The notes beneath the pieces are model-generated. The model saw only the letters and a program-made list of their open reading frames with translations, searched no databases and was not told the origin of the DNA. The translations under genes and the position numbers were made by a program. From the NCBI GenBank assembly GCA_902622515.1, contig CACNQE010000005.1:89998-153997 (forward strand): a stretch of DNA of 64,000 nt, read 5' to 3'. This document shows positions 18,864 through 28,260 of this stretch, one piece after another (position 1 is the first letter of the stretch; every line of letters starts with the position of its first letter). Source of the stretch: an uncultured SAR116 cluster alpha proteobacterium. Its GTDB lineage: Bacteria > Pseudomonadota > Alphaproteobacteria > Puniceispirillales > Puniceispirillaceae.

Positions 18864-20144
18864 TTACCAACGACGTTCCAACTTTCGACGAAGCCAAACG
18901 GCCCCTCCATTCATTATCATTAAAAATAATAATAATATAATGATTGCTGCACTAGTTTTCTGAATAAACATTCTTTCTGCAAAATCAGCCCACATAAATA
19001 TTTGCACAGGTAGTACGGTTCCTGGATCTGTTACTGATCCTGGTATATCAACAATGAATGCTACCATTCCTATCATTAACAAAGGAGCCGTCTCACCAAG
19101 TGCTTGAGCCATGCCAATTATTGTGCCAGTGAGCATTCCTGGAATAGCTAGTGGTACTACATGATGAAAGGTTGCCTGCATGGGAGAAGCCCCAATTCCA
19201 AGCGCTCCATCCCGTATGCTTGGGGGGACGGCTCTTATAGCTGCTCGGCTTGAAATTATAATCGTTGGAAGGGTCATTAAAGCTAAAACCATGCCGCCAA
19301 CTAAAGGGATTGATCTTGGCATACCAAAAAGATTTATAAAAATCGCCAGTCCTAGAATTCCAAAAACAACGGATGGAACTGCTGCTAAATTATTAATATT
19401 TATTTCAATTAATTCAGTAAATTTATTTTTTGGAGCAAATTCTTCTAGATAAACCGCAGTGGCAACACCAATAGGGAATGATATAATGAAGCAAATTGCT
19501 AAGGTAAACATAGAACCGATAAATGCACCTTTTATGCCGGCCATCTCCGCATTTCTTGAAGCACTACCAAAAAATAGATAATCAGATACTTCATATGAGA
19601 TAAGACCTTCTTTTTTCATTTTGTCTAGATACGAAATTTCTATATCTGAGAGTCTTCTTTGTTTTTCCGGTGTTTCCTTCTTAATAAATCCACGAAAATA
19701 AGAATCCGCATCATCGTCTAAAGCAAATTTAATTTTTTGCATTGTATCCAATTTATCGGTATTGTTTTTAACAAATTCTACTAGACGCACATCTGACCCG
19801 TTAGATAAGAGACTGCGCGCAGCTTTTTTTTCACTTCGATTTTTTGCGCCAGTAAATTCTAAAACTGCTTCATTAATGATCTTTTTTGCTTGTCCTTCAA
19901 ACAGGGACTGGTCTGACATGTCACCCCTAGGGTCGAGTCGTTCTCTTGTTAATTCAACTTCAAAAATTGCATAGTATTGAAAAAATCCGGGTGCTCCCTT
20001 TGATACGATAGAAACTAAAAGAATTGCCAAAAAAATCACAGCAAGGGCTATAGCTGAGACACCAAACAATCTAAAATTTCGCTCTTTTTTGCCTCTAGCT
20101 TTTAAACTATCAATTACTATCTTTTCGGTGCGTGTTTGAGCCAT
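18864..20144 (-). CDS. pstA: Phosphate ABC transporter permease PstA
   Basis: Inner-membrane permease of the phosphate importer. At 426 aa it is the long alphaproteobacterial form. After the first membrane helix (about 31-50) comes a large soluble insert (about 55-205), then the usual five-helix permease core with the EAA-like loop IRDGALGIGASPMQATFHHVV near residue 315. The insert is absent in E. coli PstA. The gene lies 11 bases after pstC. Confidence 0.95.
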   Translation of the reverse strand: MAQTRTEKIVIDSLKARGKKERNFRLFGVSAIALAVIFLAILLVSIVSKGAPGFFQYYAIFEVELTRERLDPRGDMSDQSLFEGQAKKIINEAVLEFTGAKNRSEKKAARSLLSNGSDVRLVEFVKNNTDKLDTMQKIKFALDDDADSYFRGFIKKETPEKQRRLSDIEISYLDKMKKEGLISYEVSDYLFFGSASRNAEMAGIKGAFIGSMFTLAICFIISFPIGVATAVYLEEFAPKNKFTELIEININNLAAVPSVVFGILGLAIFINLFGMPRSIPLVGGMVLALMTLPTIIISSRAAIRAVPPSIRDGALGIGASPMQATFHHVVPLAIPGMLTGTIIGMAQALGETAPLLMIGMVAFIVDIPGSVTDPGTVLPVQIFMWADFAERMFIQKTSAAIIILLLFLMIMNGGAVWLRRKLERRW

Positions 20145-20155
20145 CTTAAGTTTCT

Positions 20156-21541
20156 CTATTCGTATTGTTCTTTATATTTTTTTACAATTTGTAAAGCAAA
20201 GAAGTTAAGTATTAGCGTTATAACAATCAAAGTTAAGGCAAGAGCGAAAGCCGACAGTGTTTTAGCTGATTCGAATTCTTGGTCGCCAACTAATATTGTA
20301 ACAATTTGTGCTGTAACAGTGGTTACAGCATCAAGTGGGTTTATTGAAAGATTAGCTGCTAAGCCTGCTGCCATAACAACAATCATTGTTTCACCAACTG
20401 CTCGTGATACTGCTAGAATAATACTTGCAACTATGCCGGGTAATGCTGCTGGTAAAACTACCTTTTTTATAGATTCACTTTTAGTTGAACCGAGTCCTAG
20501 TGCGGCATCTCTTAATGACTGTGGAACGGCACTTATTACATCATCTGACAAAGACGATACAAAAGGTATTATCATGATACCCATAACAAAGCCTGCTGCG
20601 AGAGCTGATTCTGAAGCTACATCAAGTCCGATTAAACTGCCGGTTTGACGGAAAAATGGCGCTATAGTCAGTGCGGCAAAAAAACCATAAACAACTGTTG
20701 GTACCCCAGCAAGAACCTCAAGCATTGGTTTGAAAATGCCACGTACTTTTTTGCTAGCGTACTCAGAGAGATATATTGCGGATAAAAGGCCAACGGGAAC
20801 AGACACGCTGAGGGCGATAATTGATATAAGAAAAGTGCCTACAAACAGTGGAATCGAGCCGTAACTCGAAAGACCAGCTTGGTCAGAGCCAGCTCGAGCA
20901 GCTCCCTCAAATTCAGGATTCCAGGTCAACCCAGTTAAAAACTCCAACGGAGGTATAAGTCGAAAAAACCTTAATGATTCAAAAATAACTGAAAAAACAA
21001 TTCCGATTGTTGTGATAATTGCTATCAATGAGCAGACAACTAAACCAATCATCATCAATTTTTCGACGGCTATTCTCGCTCTAAATTCAATTTTTATTTT
21101 GGTCAAAGAAAAATAACCTAAGGTAACGCTCAGTAGTATACTCGATATTGCAATCATAATATTTGAGTAGCCACGCCAAACTATTAACTTTTCTGCTAAG
21201 GAAATGACCCATTGTTCCGGTTTCCCAACTATGATACCTGATGCAATATTTTGTATTTTGGCGATTAGGATCAGAACTGTTTGGTTTCCATCTATAATTA
21301 AATTATCTGGGAAACGATTTTTTAGCATTTGATTAAAAATAACGTCATCAAAACCTATCCATAAGGATAAAAGCACCAATGAGGGAGCTATGCCTAAAAT
21401 AGCTGGAAAAAATCCATAGTAAATGTATAGAGAATGAGGCCTTTTATCTTCAGCTTTAGAAATGCTGACGATTTTATTTCTTCCGATAAAAAATAAACTA
21501 CATCCTGTTATTATTATTATTATGTAAGTTGTAAGAAGCAT
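20156..21541 (-). CDS. pstC: Phosphate ABC transporter permease PstC
   Basis: Partner permease of PstA. 461 aa, longer than the E. coli protein because of an extra N-terminal part with three or so helices and a soluble loop (about 1-150). The core has the EAA-like loop LRDAALGLGSTKSESIKKVVL near residue 345. It is separated from pstS by a terminator hairpin, so its message level should be lower than that of pstS. Confidence 0.95.
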   Translation of the reverse strand: MLLTTYIIIIITGCSLFFIGRNKIVSISKAEDKRPHSLYIYYGFFPAILGIAPSLVLLSLWIGFDDVIFNQMLKNRFPDNLIIDGNQTVLILIAKIQNIASGIIVGKPEQWVISLAEKLIVWRGYSNIMIAISSILLSVTLGYFSLTKIKIEFRARIAVEKLMMIGLVVCSLIAIITTIGIVFSVIFESLRFFRLIPPLEFLTGLTWNPEFEGAARAGSDQAGLSSYGSIPLFVGTFLISIIALSVSVPVGLLSAIYLSEYASKKVRGIFKPMLEVLAGVPTVVYGFFAALTIAPFFRQTGSLIGLDVASESALAAGFVMGIMIIPFVSSLSDDVISAVPQSLRDAALGLGSTKSESIKKVVLPAALPGIVASIILAVSRAVGETMIVVMAAGLAANLSINPLDAVTTVTAQIVTILVGDQEFESAKTLSAFALALTLIVITLILNFFALQIVKKYKEQYE

Positions 21542-21553
21542 TTTTATCTCTAT

Positions 21554-21591
21554 AAAAAAAGGGCGTCAGTATTAAGATTTAACTGACGCCC
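21554..21591 (-). terminator. Intrinsic terminator / attenuator between pstS and pstC
   Basis: On the minus strand a 10-bp GC-rich stem (ACTGACGCCC paired with GGGCGTCAGT on the plus strand, 21582-21591 and 21561-21570) with an 11-base loop is followed by seven Ts (21554-21560). It lies just after pstS and 13 bases before the pstC start. Partial termination here would make much more binding protein than permease. Confidence 0.85.
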
Positions 21592-21611
21592 CATTGTAAC
21601 ACAAATGTTTT

Positions 21612-22646
21612 CTACAGCATATCAGCAGTAAGTTTTGGCAACTCTGACATTGCCTTTTTGTACTTAGCTTGTTCGTCTGCAGGCATAGGAACCATTCCTG
21701 CGTCAGCTAATACACCATCATCACCCCAATGCTTTGTCCACTCTTCCATGTATTCAGCTATGCCAGGCACAACACCAACATGAGCATGCTTCACGTAAAA
21801 ATACAAAGCCCTTGAAATAGCATAGTCTCCACTTGCAATTGCCTCAAAGGTTGCTCCACCCCCGTCAATAATTGCACTCTGAAGTGTGTCTCTGTTTTGG
21901 TCTAAATAGGAGAATCCAAATATACCGTATGTTAAACTATCTTCTTGAAGCTTTTGCACAATTAAATTGTCCTGTTCACCAGCTTCGATGAAGGCCCCGT
22001 CTGTTCGCATGGCACGGCATTTCTTACCTTTCTTATCGTCTCTTGCTGCTGACGCTTTTTTTGCCAACTCATCTTTTGCACAGTATGCCTTCTGATTTAC
22101 CATTTCAGCAAATGATGCGCGCGTACCAGATGTCGTTGGAGGACCATAAACTCTTATTTCTATATCTGGATAACTTGGGTTAATTTCACTCCATTTTTTG
22201 TAAGGGTTAGGAATCCAAGAACCATCCTCTTGAGGAATTTCTGCAGTTAGTGCTTTACCCAAATCTGCTTTTGAAATTTTTAGAGTCTCACCATTAATAG
22301 AGTTGGCTACTGCGATTCCGTCGTATCCAACTTTTATTTCAGTTAGGTCTACACCATTTTTGTCGCAATATTCTAATTCAGATGTTTTCATTCGTGATGA
22401 AGCGTTCCCAATATCGATGTATTCGGTTCCAATTCCGTCGCAAACTCCTTTTTTACCAACCGAGGAGCCACCAGATTCAACAACCGGGGTTTTGAAAGAT
22501 GGGTTTTTACCCATTTCTTCTGCTATTATGGTCGCAAAAGGTAAAACAGTTGAGGAACCGGCTAAACTTAATTGATCTCTAGCCTGAGCTACACCAGCTA
22601 TCGATATAGATAACGCCAGTGTTGTAAATACTTGTGAAAAACGCAT
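21612..22646 (-). CDS. pstS: Periplasmic phosphate-binding protein PstS
   Basis: Captures phosphate for PstCAB. 344 aa with a clear signal peptide (MRFSQVFTTLALSISIAG...AQA, cleavage near residue 22). Phosphate-binding loops are visible: AGSSTVLPFA near 30, ESGGSSVGKKGVCDG near 57 and TTSGTRASF near 170. A strong ribosome binding site, AAGGAG, precedes the ATG, and a Pho box lies 47 bases upstream. A terminator follows the gene, as expected for a strongly expressed binding protein. Confidence 0.97.
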   Translation of the reverse strand: MRFSQVFTTLALSISIAGVAQARDQLSLAGSSTVLPFATIIAEEMGKNPSFKTPVVESGGSSVGKKGVCDGIGTEYIDIGNASSRMKTSELEYCDKNGVDLTEIKVGYDGIAVANSINGETLKISKADLGKALTAEIPQEDGSWIPNPYKKWSEINPSYPDIEIRVYGPPTTSGTRASFAEMVNQKAYCAKDELAKKASAARDDKKGKKCRAMRTDGAFIEAGEQDNLIVQKLQEDSLTYGIFGFSYLDQNRDTLQSAIIDGGGATFEAIASGDYAISRALYFYVKHAHVGVVPGIAEYMEEWTKHWGDDGVLADAGMVPMPADEQAKYKKAMSELPKLTADML

Positions 22647-22693
22647 AAAATTCTCCTTTTAAATAGTTTATTCGCGAGTCATAAATGTCTATT

Positions 22694-22711
22694 ATTACAC
22701 TTTTGTGACAA
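22694..22711 (-). promoter_or_regulatory. Pho box upstream of pstS
   Basis: On the minus strand TTGTCAC-AAAA-GTGTAAT, two half-sites 11 bases apart, followed after ten bases by TATGAC as a possible -10. It lies between phoB and pstS. Confidence 0.8.
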
Positions 22712-22728
22712 AAAAGGTTTTTATAAGA

Positions 22729-23448
22729 TTAATTATGATCACTCAAAGCTAGAGCATAACCTGAGCTTCTCACTGTCCGAATAACGTCTCCCCAGTCTCT
22801 ACCGTTAGATTGCTTTTGAAGAGCTTTTCTTAATCTTCCAATATGTACATCAACAGTTCTATCTTCAACGAACACTCCATGTCCCCAGGCATTATCCAAT
22901 AATTGTGACCTACTATACACTTGCCCTGGTCGCTCCATTAAGGTCGACAAAATATTAAACTCTTTTGGTCCGAGACTGATTGCTATCCCATCTCTTTCAA
23001 CTAATTTTTTTCCAGGATATAGTTTTAAATTCCCGTGCTCTATTACTTCATTAACAACGGAGGGTTTAGCTCTTCTCAATATAGCCTTGATTCGAGCAAT
23101 AAGTTCTTTCGGTGAGAAAGGTTTGGTAATATAATCATCTGCACCAATGTCAAGTCCCAGCGTTCGGTCGCCTTCCTCTCCTCTTGCGCTTAACATGATT
23201 ATCGGAATATGTTTTGTAAATGATTTCGAGCGTAATTCTCGGCAAACTTCAATACCAGATAAAACTGGCATCATCCAGTCCAAGATTATAATGTCTGGCA
23301 AATAATCTTCGGCATAGCTTATTGTGTCCTCTCCATTTTCGCAGGATATGACGTTAAAGTCGGCTTGTTTGAGATTATAACGCAAGAGTTCTAATTGATT
23401 AGGCTCGTCATCCGCAATAAGAACTTTCACTTTGGGTTTATTTTTCAT
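22729..23448 (-). CDS. phoB: Phosphate regulon response regulator PhoB
   Basis: OmpR-family response regulator. 239 aa. The receiver domain has the acidic pocket ADDEP near residue 16, the phosphorylated Asp in IILDWMMP near 55 and the conserved Lys in ITKPFSP near 107. The winged-helix domain covers about 140-235 with VEDRTVDVHIGRLRKAL and VRTVRSSGYAL. The gene has its own Pho box 39 bases upstream, so PhoB should amplify itself. It lies between phoR and pstS. Confidence 0.97.
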   Translation of the reverse strand: MKNKPKVKVLIADDEPNQLELLRYNLKQADFNVISCENGEDTISYAEDYLPDIIILDWMMPVLSGIEVCRELRSKSFTKHIPIIMLSARGEEGDRTLGLDIGADDYITKPFSPKELIARIKAILRRAKPSVVNEVIEHGNLKLYPGKKLVERDGIAISLGPKEFNILSTLMERPGQVYSRSQLLDNAWGHGVFVEDRTVDVHIGRLRKALQKQSNGRDWGDVIRTVRSSGYALALSDHN

Positions 23449-23487
23449 ACTGAATATTCCGCCGCAAATCTTAACATATCCTCAATT

Positions 23488-23516
23488 ATAACAGAAATAT
23501 GACACTGATGTGACAA
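23488..23516 (-). promoter_or_regulatory. Pho box and promoter of phoB
   Basis: On the minus strand TTGTCAC-ATCA-GTGTCAT-ATTT-CTGTTAT: two excellent half-sites and a third weaker one, all with an 11-base period. A TATAAT overlaps the third repeat and would be the -10. The box lies in the 83-base gap between phoR and phoB, so phoB can be transcribed apart from phoR. Confidence 0.85.
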
Positions 23517-23531
23517 TTTCGGGCCAGACAA

Positions 23532-24632
23532 TTATTCGTTTAATCTTAAACCTGAGAGTAAAGTATGAAAATATGGTACCGAAATTTGAAACATTGTTTC
23601 CTTTTTAAGTTCACTTTCTATCTTAAGCGTCCCTCTATGCTTGTGAATAATATGTTTGACAATTGCAAGACCGAGACCTGTTCCACCCATTTGTCGCGAA
23701 CGACCTTTGTCAACCCGATAAAAGCGTTCTGTTAATCTTGGTAAATGCTCCGCTTCAATACCATCTCCTTCATTTTTAATCTTAACAGTTATTTGACCAA
23801 CGACTGTTTCTGTTAGTTGTATCGTTATCTTAGACTCAGGGTAGCTATATTTGAGAGCATTATCGATCAGATTATGAAATACCTCAGTGATTTCATCAGT
23901 TTCTCCTCTAATGATGGGTTCATCAGTTATGTTTTTTCGTTTGTCTTGAAAATCGATTATGTGCCCTGTTTTTATTGCTCTATTATTAAATGAAGCAATA
24001 ACTGAGGCTAAAACTGTTTTGATAAATACTTTTCCGGTTGGTACAATATGCTCTTCTGCTTCTACTCTTGATAATGACATTAAATCATCGATCAGTCGCG
24101 ACATTCGCTTTGCTTCATCTTCCATAATTTTCAGAAAGCGTTCCTTCATATCATTTTCAATATCGGGCGTATTCTGCATTGTTTCTACGAACCCCATAAG
24201 GCTAGTTAGTGGAGACCTCAATTCATGACTTACATTAGCTACAAAATCACGACGTATTTTTTCGAGATTGTGTTGCAACGTCATATCCATTAAAAGGACA
24301 ATAGCTCGCTGGTTTCCAATACCTATTATACGTCCTTTGAGGTGATGATATTTATCATTTTTTAGAGTTGCATTAAATTCAGTTATTTTGCCTTCTTGAA
24401 TAAGTTCCTGTGATTTATTTTCTAATTCTATATGATTTAATCTTTGATCTAGTAACGTACCAATTAAATTATCGCCAAGTAATCGCTTGGCTGGAGCGTT
24501 GGCATTCGTAACACAATGTTCAAGGTCGATCTCTAATAATGCATCATCCATCACCTTACCCAAGTATAAAATAGTACTAGGAGTTTTAGTGTTCGGACTT
24601 TGAACTATTTCTTTTTCATTGGGTTCAGTCAT
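23532..24632 (-). CDS. phoR: Phosphate regulon sensor histidine kinase PhoR, without membrane segments
   Basis: Partner kinase of PhoB. 366 aa: a PAS-like domain (about 20-125), dimerisation/phospho-acceptor domain with His in VSHELRSPLTSL near residue 137, and a catalytic domain with N box FHNLIDNALKYS, then GDGIEAEHLPRLTERFY and GGTGLGLAIVKH. No hydrophobic membrane helix is present, and an in-frame stop lies five codons before the ATG, which has a good AAGGA site. PhoR usually has one or two N-terminal helices, so this form appears to be soluble or held at the membrane only through Pst/PhoU. Confidence 0.93.
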   Translation of the reverse strand: MTEPNEKEIVQSPNTKTPSTILYLGKVMDDALLEIDLEHCVTNANAPAKRLLGDNLIGTLLDQRLNHIELENKSQELIQEGKITEFNATLKNDKYHHLKGRIIGIGNQRAIVLLMDMTLQHNLEKIRRDFVANVSHELRSPLTSLMGFVETMQNTPDIENDMKERFLKIMEDEAKRMSRLIDDLMSLSRVEAEEHIVPTGKVFIKTVLASVIASFNNRAIKTGHIIDFQDKRKNITDEPIIRGETDEITEVFHNLIDNALKYSYPESKITIQLTETVVGQITVKIKNEGDGIEAEHLPRLTERFYRVDKGRSRQMGGTGLGLAIVKHIIHKHRGTLKIESELKKETMFQISVPYFHTLLSGLRLNE

Positions 24633-24757
24633 AGACGCGTCCTTATATTATAATACCTTTTTTATTTAGAAAAATCGATTTAACAAGTATGTTCTTGTTA
24701 TCGTCATAAAAAAAATAGTTACTATCTTCTCTTTAATTTGTGTTTTACCCTTATGCA

Positions 24758-25666
24758 ATGAAATTGATTTATCGTTATATTTATTCTAGCGCCCCTGCAA
24801 TGCTTGTGCTGGCAACATTAGCTTGGGGGAGCCATACAATAGCAGGAAAACTATCTGTTGGCGAAGTAAACCCAATGATGCTTATTTTTTTGAGATGGGC
24901 AATTGTTGCGTTGTTGATTTGGTCAATTAACGGACGCGCTATGATTTCCTTATGGCCTGTAATGAGTAAGAAATTAAAATGGGTATTTTTGATGGGTGGA
25001 TGTGGTTTAAGTTTATTTAATGCATTTTTTTACTTAGCGGCTCATTTTACAAGTGCGATTAATTTGGGAATTATTCAGAGTATTATGCCTGCAATGATAT
25101 TACTCGGTTCTTACTTAATATTTGGCACTGTAGTCAATAGGTTGCAGGTTACTGGTTTAGTTTTGACCTTTTTAGGATGTATAATCGTAGCTGCTCAAGG
25201 TTCGATTGGTAATTTACTACTTTTAACTTTTAATATTGGCGATTTGTTGATTCTACTAGCAATTTTATTCTACGCTGGTTATTCTCTCGGATTAAAGAAT
25301 AGACCATCGATTCCCGGGTTGGCCATGATGGGTTACTTCTCAATAGCAGCACTGATAATGTCCATTCCTTTGGTTGTTATAGAATCTTTGGTTAGTGGTT
25401 TTAGATTTCCAACAGAAAATGGATGGTATATAGTTTTTTATATTGCACTGATTCCTTCATTTTTATCTCAAGTTTTTTTTATGAGGGGAGTCGATTTAGT
25501 TGGTCCAAATTCAGCAGGTCTTTACGCAAACTTAGTTCCCATTTTTTCTGCCCTAATGGCTATTTTAATTTTAGATGAGACCATTAGATTTTATCATCTA
25601 ACTGCAATGCTAATTATTTTCTCTGGCATTTTCTTATTTGAAAACAAAAAACCTAATTTAGGTTAA
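24758..25666 (+). CDS. EamA/DMT-family permease
   Basis: About 302 aa with ten hydrophobic segments arranged as two EamA repeats (first about 15-145, second about 160-295). It has the typical start ATLAWGSHTIAGK and the RW after the second helix. The family exports amino acids, nucleosides and other metabolites; the substrate is unknown. A GTG at 24740 would add six residues. It is followed by the M24 enzyme 52 bases later and may be co-transcribed with it. Confidence 0.88.
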   Translation: MKLIYRYIYSSAPAMLVLATLAWGSHTIAGKLSVGEVNPMMLIFLRWAIVALLIWSINGRAMISLWPVMSKKLKWVFLMGGCGLSLFNAFFYLAAHFTSAINLGIIQSIMPAMILLGSYLIFGTVVNRLQVTGLVLTFLGCIIVAAQGSIGNLLLLTFNIGDLLILLAILFYAGYSLGLKNRPSIPGLAMMGYFSIAALIMSIPLVVIESLVSGFRFPTENGWYIVFYIALIPSFLSQVFFMRGVDLVGPNSAGLYANLVPIFSALMAILILDETIRFYHLTAMLIIFSGIFLFENKKPNLG

Positions 25667-25718
25667 ACATTTTTCAGATTTATAGCTACGCTAATAATCT
25701 AAGGAGATTTAATTTTTT

Positions 25719-26960
25719 ATGGCAAATCTAGATAGAAACAGGGCAGAGAAACTAATGTTGGAAATAGGTGTGGAAGCATTAATTCTTCTTTCTCCCGAAA
25801 GCTTTGTTTATGCCACTGGGGTAAATGCAGGTGTTGCAACAATGTGGCGCAGGTCAGGCGCTGTAGCTGTTTTAATTCCTCGGGACCATAGAATTGCTGA
25901 AACTGCTATTGTAAGCGATTTATTTTTGGAAAATTTTCGGGCCTATAGTCACATAAAAGATTTGAGAGAGAGCCCAATTTGGGTTGAGACAGCAAACCTT
26001 ACAATGGAAGATAAAAGTAAAAGTGCGAAAGAACAAATTTCATCTTTTGTAGCTGGTCAGAGCAGACCTGAAGAATTCAACCGCCCCACTACTTTTGAGC
26101 CAAAAATCTGTTATCAGCATTTACGTGATGTAATTTTTGAGCATGGTCTAGCTGATTCCCGAATTGGATATGAGGCTTCAGCTATATCTGTATCCGAGTA
26201 TCCAGAAATCAGAACTATTTTTAAAAAAATAGAATTGGTAGAGGCGGATAATATGATTAACCAGCTCAAAATGGTAAAAAATAAAAGAGAGATAGAGCAC
26301 CTTAGGCTAGCTTCTGAGATCGCAGAGAGTGGAATGATTGCAATTAGAGATGCGATAGAGGAGGGTATTTCAAGAGATGAATTGGAAATAATCTGGAAAG
26401 AAGCAATTTACAGCCATTCTAAGAGTGCCGCATTGAATGGTTCATGGGAATATATCTCTGTTGGGGATAACCCGTGGGGAGGAAATGCCAGAGTGAAAGA
26501 GGGGGATTTAATAAAAGTTGATGTTGGATGTCTTGTTGATGGTTATAGTTCAGATGGAGCTCGCACCTTTATATTTGGGGAACCAAGTAATACAAAATTA
26601 GAAATATACGATGCCTTGCTTTCAGGGTTTCAAGCAGGATGTAGCCAGTTGCATCCGGGAAAACAATTAAAAGATATTTATTGGGCTACACTATCAGCCA
26701 TAAGAGCCCGCGGCTTTAGCTCTTACACAAGGGGGCACTTTGGACATGGGCTTGGTAATGGCTTAGGAAGTGAGCAGTGGCCATTTATCTCAGCCGATGC
26801 AGAAACAAGATTAGAGCCTGGCATGGTCATGGCATTTGAATGCCCTTGGTATATAGATGGCTTAGGGGGTATGATCATTGAGAATCAATTTCTTGTTTGT
26901 GATACTGGATGCGAAATGATGAATTCACTTCCGATACAACTCCAGTCAATAGAAAAATAA
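25719..26960 (+). CDS. M24-family metallohydrolase (Xaa-Pro peptidase / creatinase-like)
   Basis: 413 aa. A creatinase-like N-terminal domain (about 1-175) and a pita-bread catalytic domain. All five metal ligands appear in order: Asp in KVDVG, Asp in YSSDGARTF, His in GHFGHGLG, Glu in MAFECPWY and Glu in MIIENQF. AAGGAG lies upstream of the start. The family includes Xaa-Pro dipeptidase, creatinase and ectoine hydrolase, and the sequence does not say which. Its convergent neighbour is a TRAP transporter, with only 4 bases between the stops. Confidence 0.9.
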   Translation: MANLDRNRAEKLMLEIGVEALILLSPESFVYATGVNAGVATMWRRSGAVAVLIPRDHRIAETAIVSDLFLENFRAYSHIKDLRESPIWVETANLTMEDKSKSAKEQISSFVAGQSRPEEFNRPTTFEPKICYQHLRDVIFEHGLADSRIGYEASAISVSEYPEIRTIFKKIELVEADNMINQLKMVKNKREIEHLRLASEIAESGMIAIRDAIEEGISRDELEIIWKEAIYSHSKSAALNGSWEYISVGDNPWGGNARVKEGDLIKVDVGCLVDGYSSDGARTFIFGEPSNTKLEIYDALLSGFQAGCSQLHPGKQLKDIYWATLSAIRARGFSSYTRGHFGHGLGNGLGSEQWPFISADAETRLEPGMVMAFECPWYIDGLGGMIIENQFLVCDTGCEMMNSLPIQLQSIEK

Positions 26961-26964
26961 ATCA

Positions 26965-28260
26965 CTACATTAGTCTGGAAGGTAAAAATAAGGCAATTTC
27001 TGGTGCCAGCGTTAGTATGCCAATACCTAGAAGTAGTATAAGCCAGTAAGGCATTGTGGCCAGGGCGGTTTCTCCCAGAGATACCTTCTCCTTCGTAACA
27101 GATACAAGAACGGATAAGTTAAGACCCACCGGTGGTGTTACCTGCCCAATTTCAATCATTATTGTTACGATAACACCAAGCCAGATTGGGTCATAACCTA
27201 GCCCCATCATAAGAGGCAATAGTATGGGGAGGGTCATAATCATCAATGAAAGTCCATCAAAAAAACAACCTAAAATTAGATAAACAAGAATAACAGTAAT
27301 TAAAACGGCAATTGGACCGAGGTTTGTTTCTTTAACTGTTTCTAATATAGATTGAGGAATTCCGAGTAAACTAACTGCTTGGGCGAGGATAGTCGCGCCA
27401 ATAACAACAAACATAATTGAAGCATAAAGTAATGTTGCAGTGTAAATAGCTTCAACTAGTTTTCTAAATGTTAATGAACCCCATAGCTTTCCGAGGATGA
27501 TAGTTGCTATCACACCAACCCCCGCTGCTTCCGTCGGCGTTGCGATACCAAAAGTAATGCTTCCCATGATCGCAAAAACTACAATTAAAAATGGCCATAT
27601 ACTGAGAATATTAATAATGATATTGGTGAATTTAAATACTGAGTCCTCAGCAGGTGCAAGAAAAGGTTGGCGCATACATTTAAAATAAATATAAATCATA
27701 AACATTACAGCGAATAGAACACCTGGAACTATTCCAGCTAAAAAGAGCTGTCCAATAGATGTTTCTGTTAGTGCCCCATAAATTAAAAGCGACAGGCTAG
27801 GTGGAATCAAAAGACCGAGTGTGCCACCACCAGCAAGTGAACCCACAACCATTTTCTTGTCATATCCTCTTTCAGTCATTTCTGGATAGGCGACCGAGCC
27901 TACTGCCGCTGCTGTAGATAAACTTGAACCACTCACTGCTCCGAACAATGTGCAAACGGCTATATTTGTATGCAAAAGCCCTCCAGGTATATTTTGAAAC
28001 AAAGGAGATAAAGCAACATAAATTTTTTTGCTGACTTCGCTTCGGAGCATAATTTCCCCTAGAATAATGAACAATGGAATAGCACTCAGAGTGAAGGAAT
28101 TGAGAACATTCCAAACAGCATCCACTGCAACAAATGTGATTCCATCAGCAACAAAATGGAGAAGTATTAGGCCTGTTAGACCAAGAGAGGCTCCCAAAGC
28201 CAAGCCGCTCCCTGCCAGTAGTGATAAGCCACCAGTTAAAATTACCCAAAAAGATGTCAT
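26965..28260 (-). CDS. TRAP transporter large permease (DctM-type)
   Basis: Main membrane subunit of a sodium-driven TRAP importer. 431 aa with about twelve helices and the family marks GAVSGSSLSTAAAVGSVAYPEM near residue 108 and PIWLGVIVTIMIEIGQVTPPVG near 360. Its ATG overlaps the stop of the small subunit by 4 bases (ATGA at 28257-28260). TRAP systems mostly take up carboxylates, and the ligand is unknown. Confidence 0.95.
   Translation of the reverse strand: MTSFWVILTGGLSLLAGSGLALGASLGLTGLILLHFVADGITFVAVDAVWNVLNSFTLSAIPLFIILGEIMLRSEVSKKIYVALSPLFQNIPGGLLHTNIAVCTLFGAVSGSSLSTAAAVGSVAYPEMTERGYDKKMVVGSLAGGGTLGLLIPPSLSLLIYGALTETSIGQLFLAGIVPGVLFAVMFMIYIYFKCMRQPFLAPAEDSVFKFTNIIINILSIWPFLIVVFAIMGSITFGIATPTEAAGVGVIATIILGKLWGSLTFRKLVEAIYTATLLYASIMFVVIGATILAQAVSLLGIPQSILETVKETNLGPIAVLITVILVYLILGCFFDGLSLMIMTLPILLPLMMGLGYDPIWLGVIVTIMIEIGQVTPPVGLNLSVLVSVTKEKVSLGETALATMPYWLILLLGIGILTLAPEIALFLPSRLM

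Noticed and set aside
25719..26960. Ectoine hydrolase (DoeA) next to an ectoine TRAP transporter
   Set aside because: The N-terminal half does not match DoeA as I know it, and no other ectoine gene is present.
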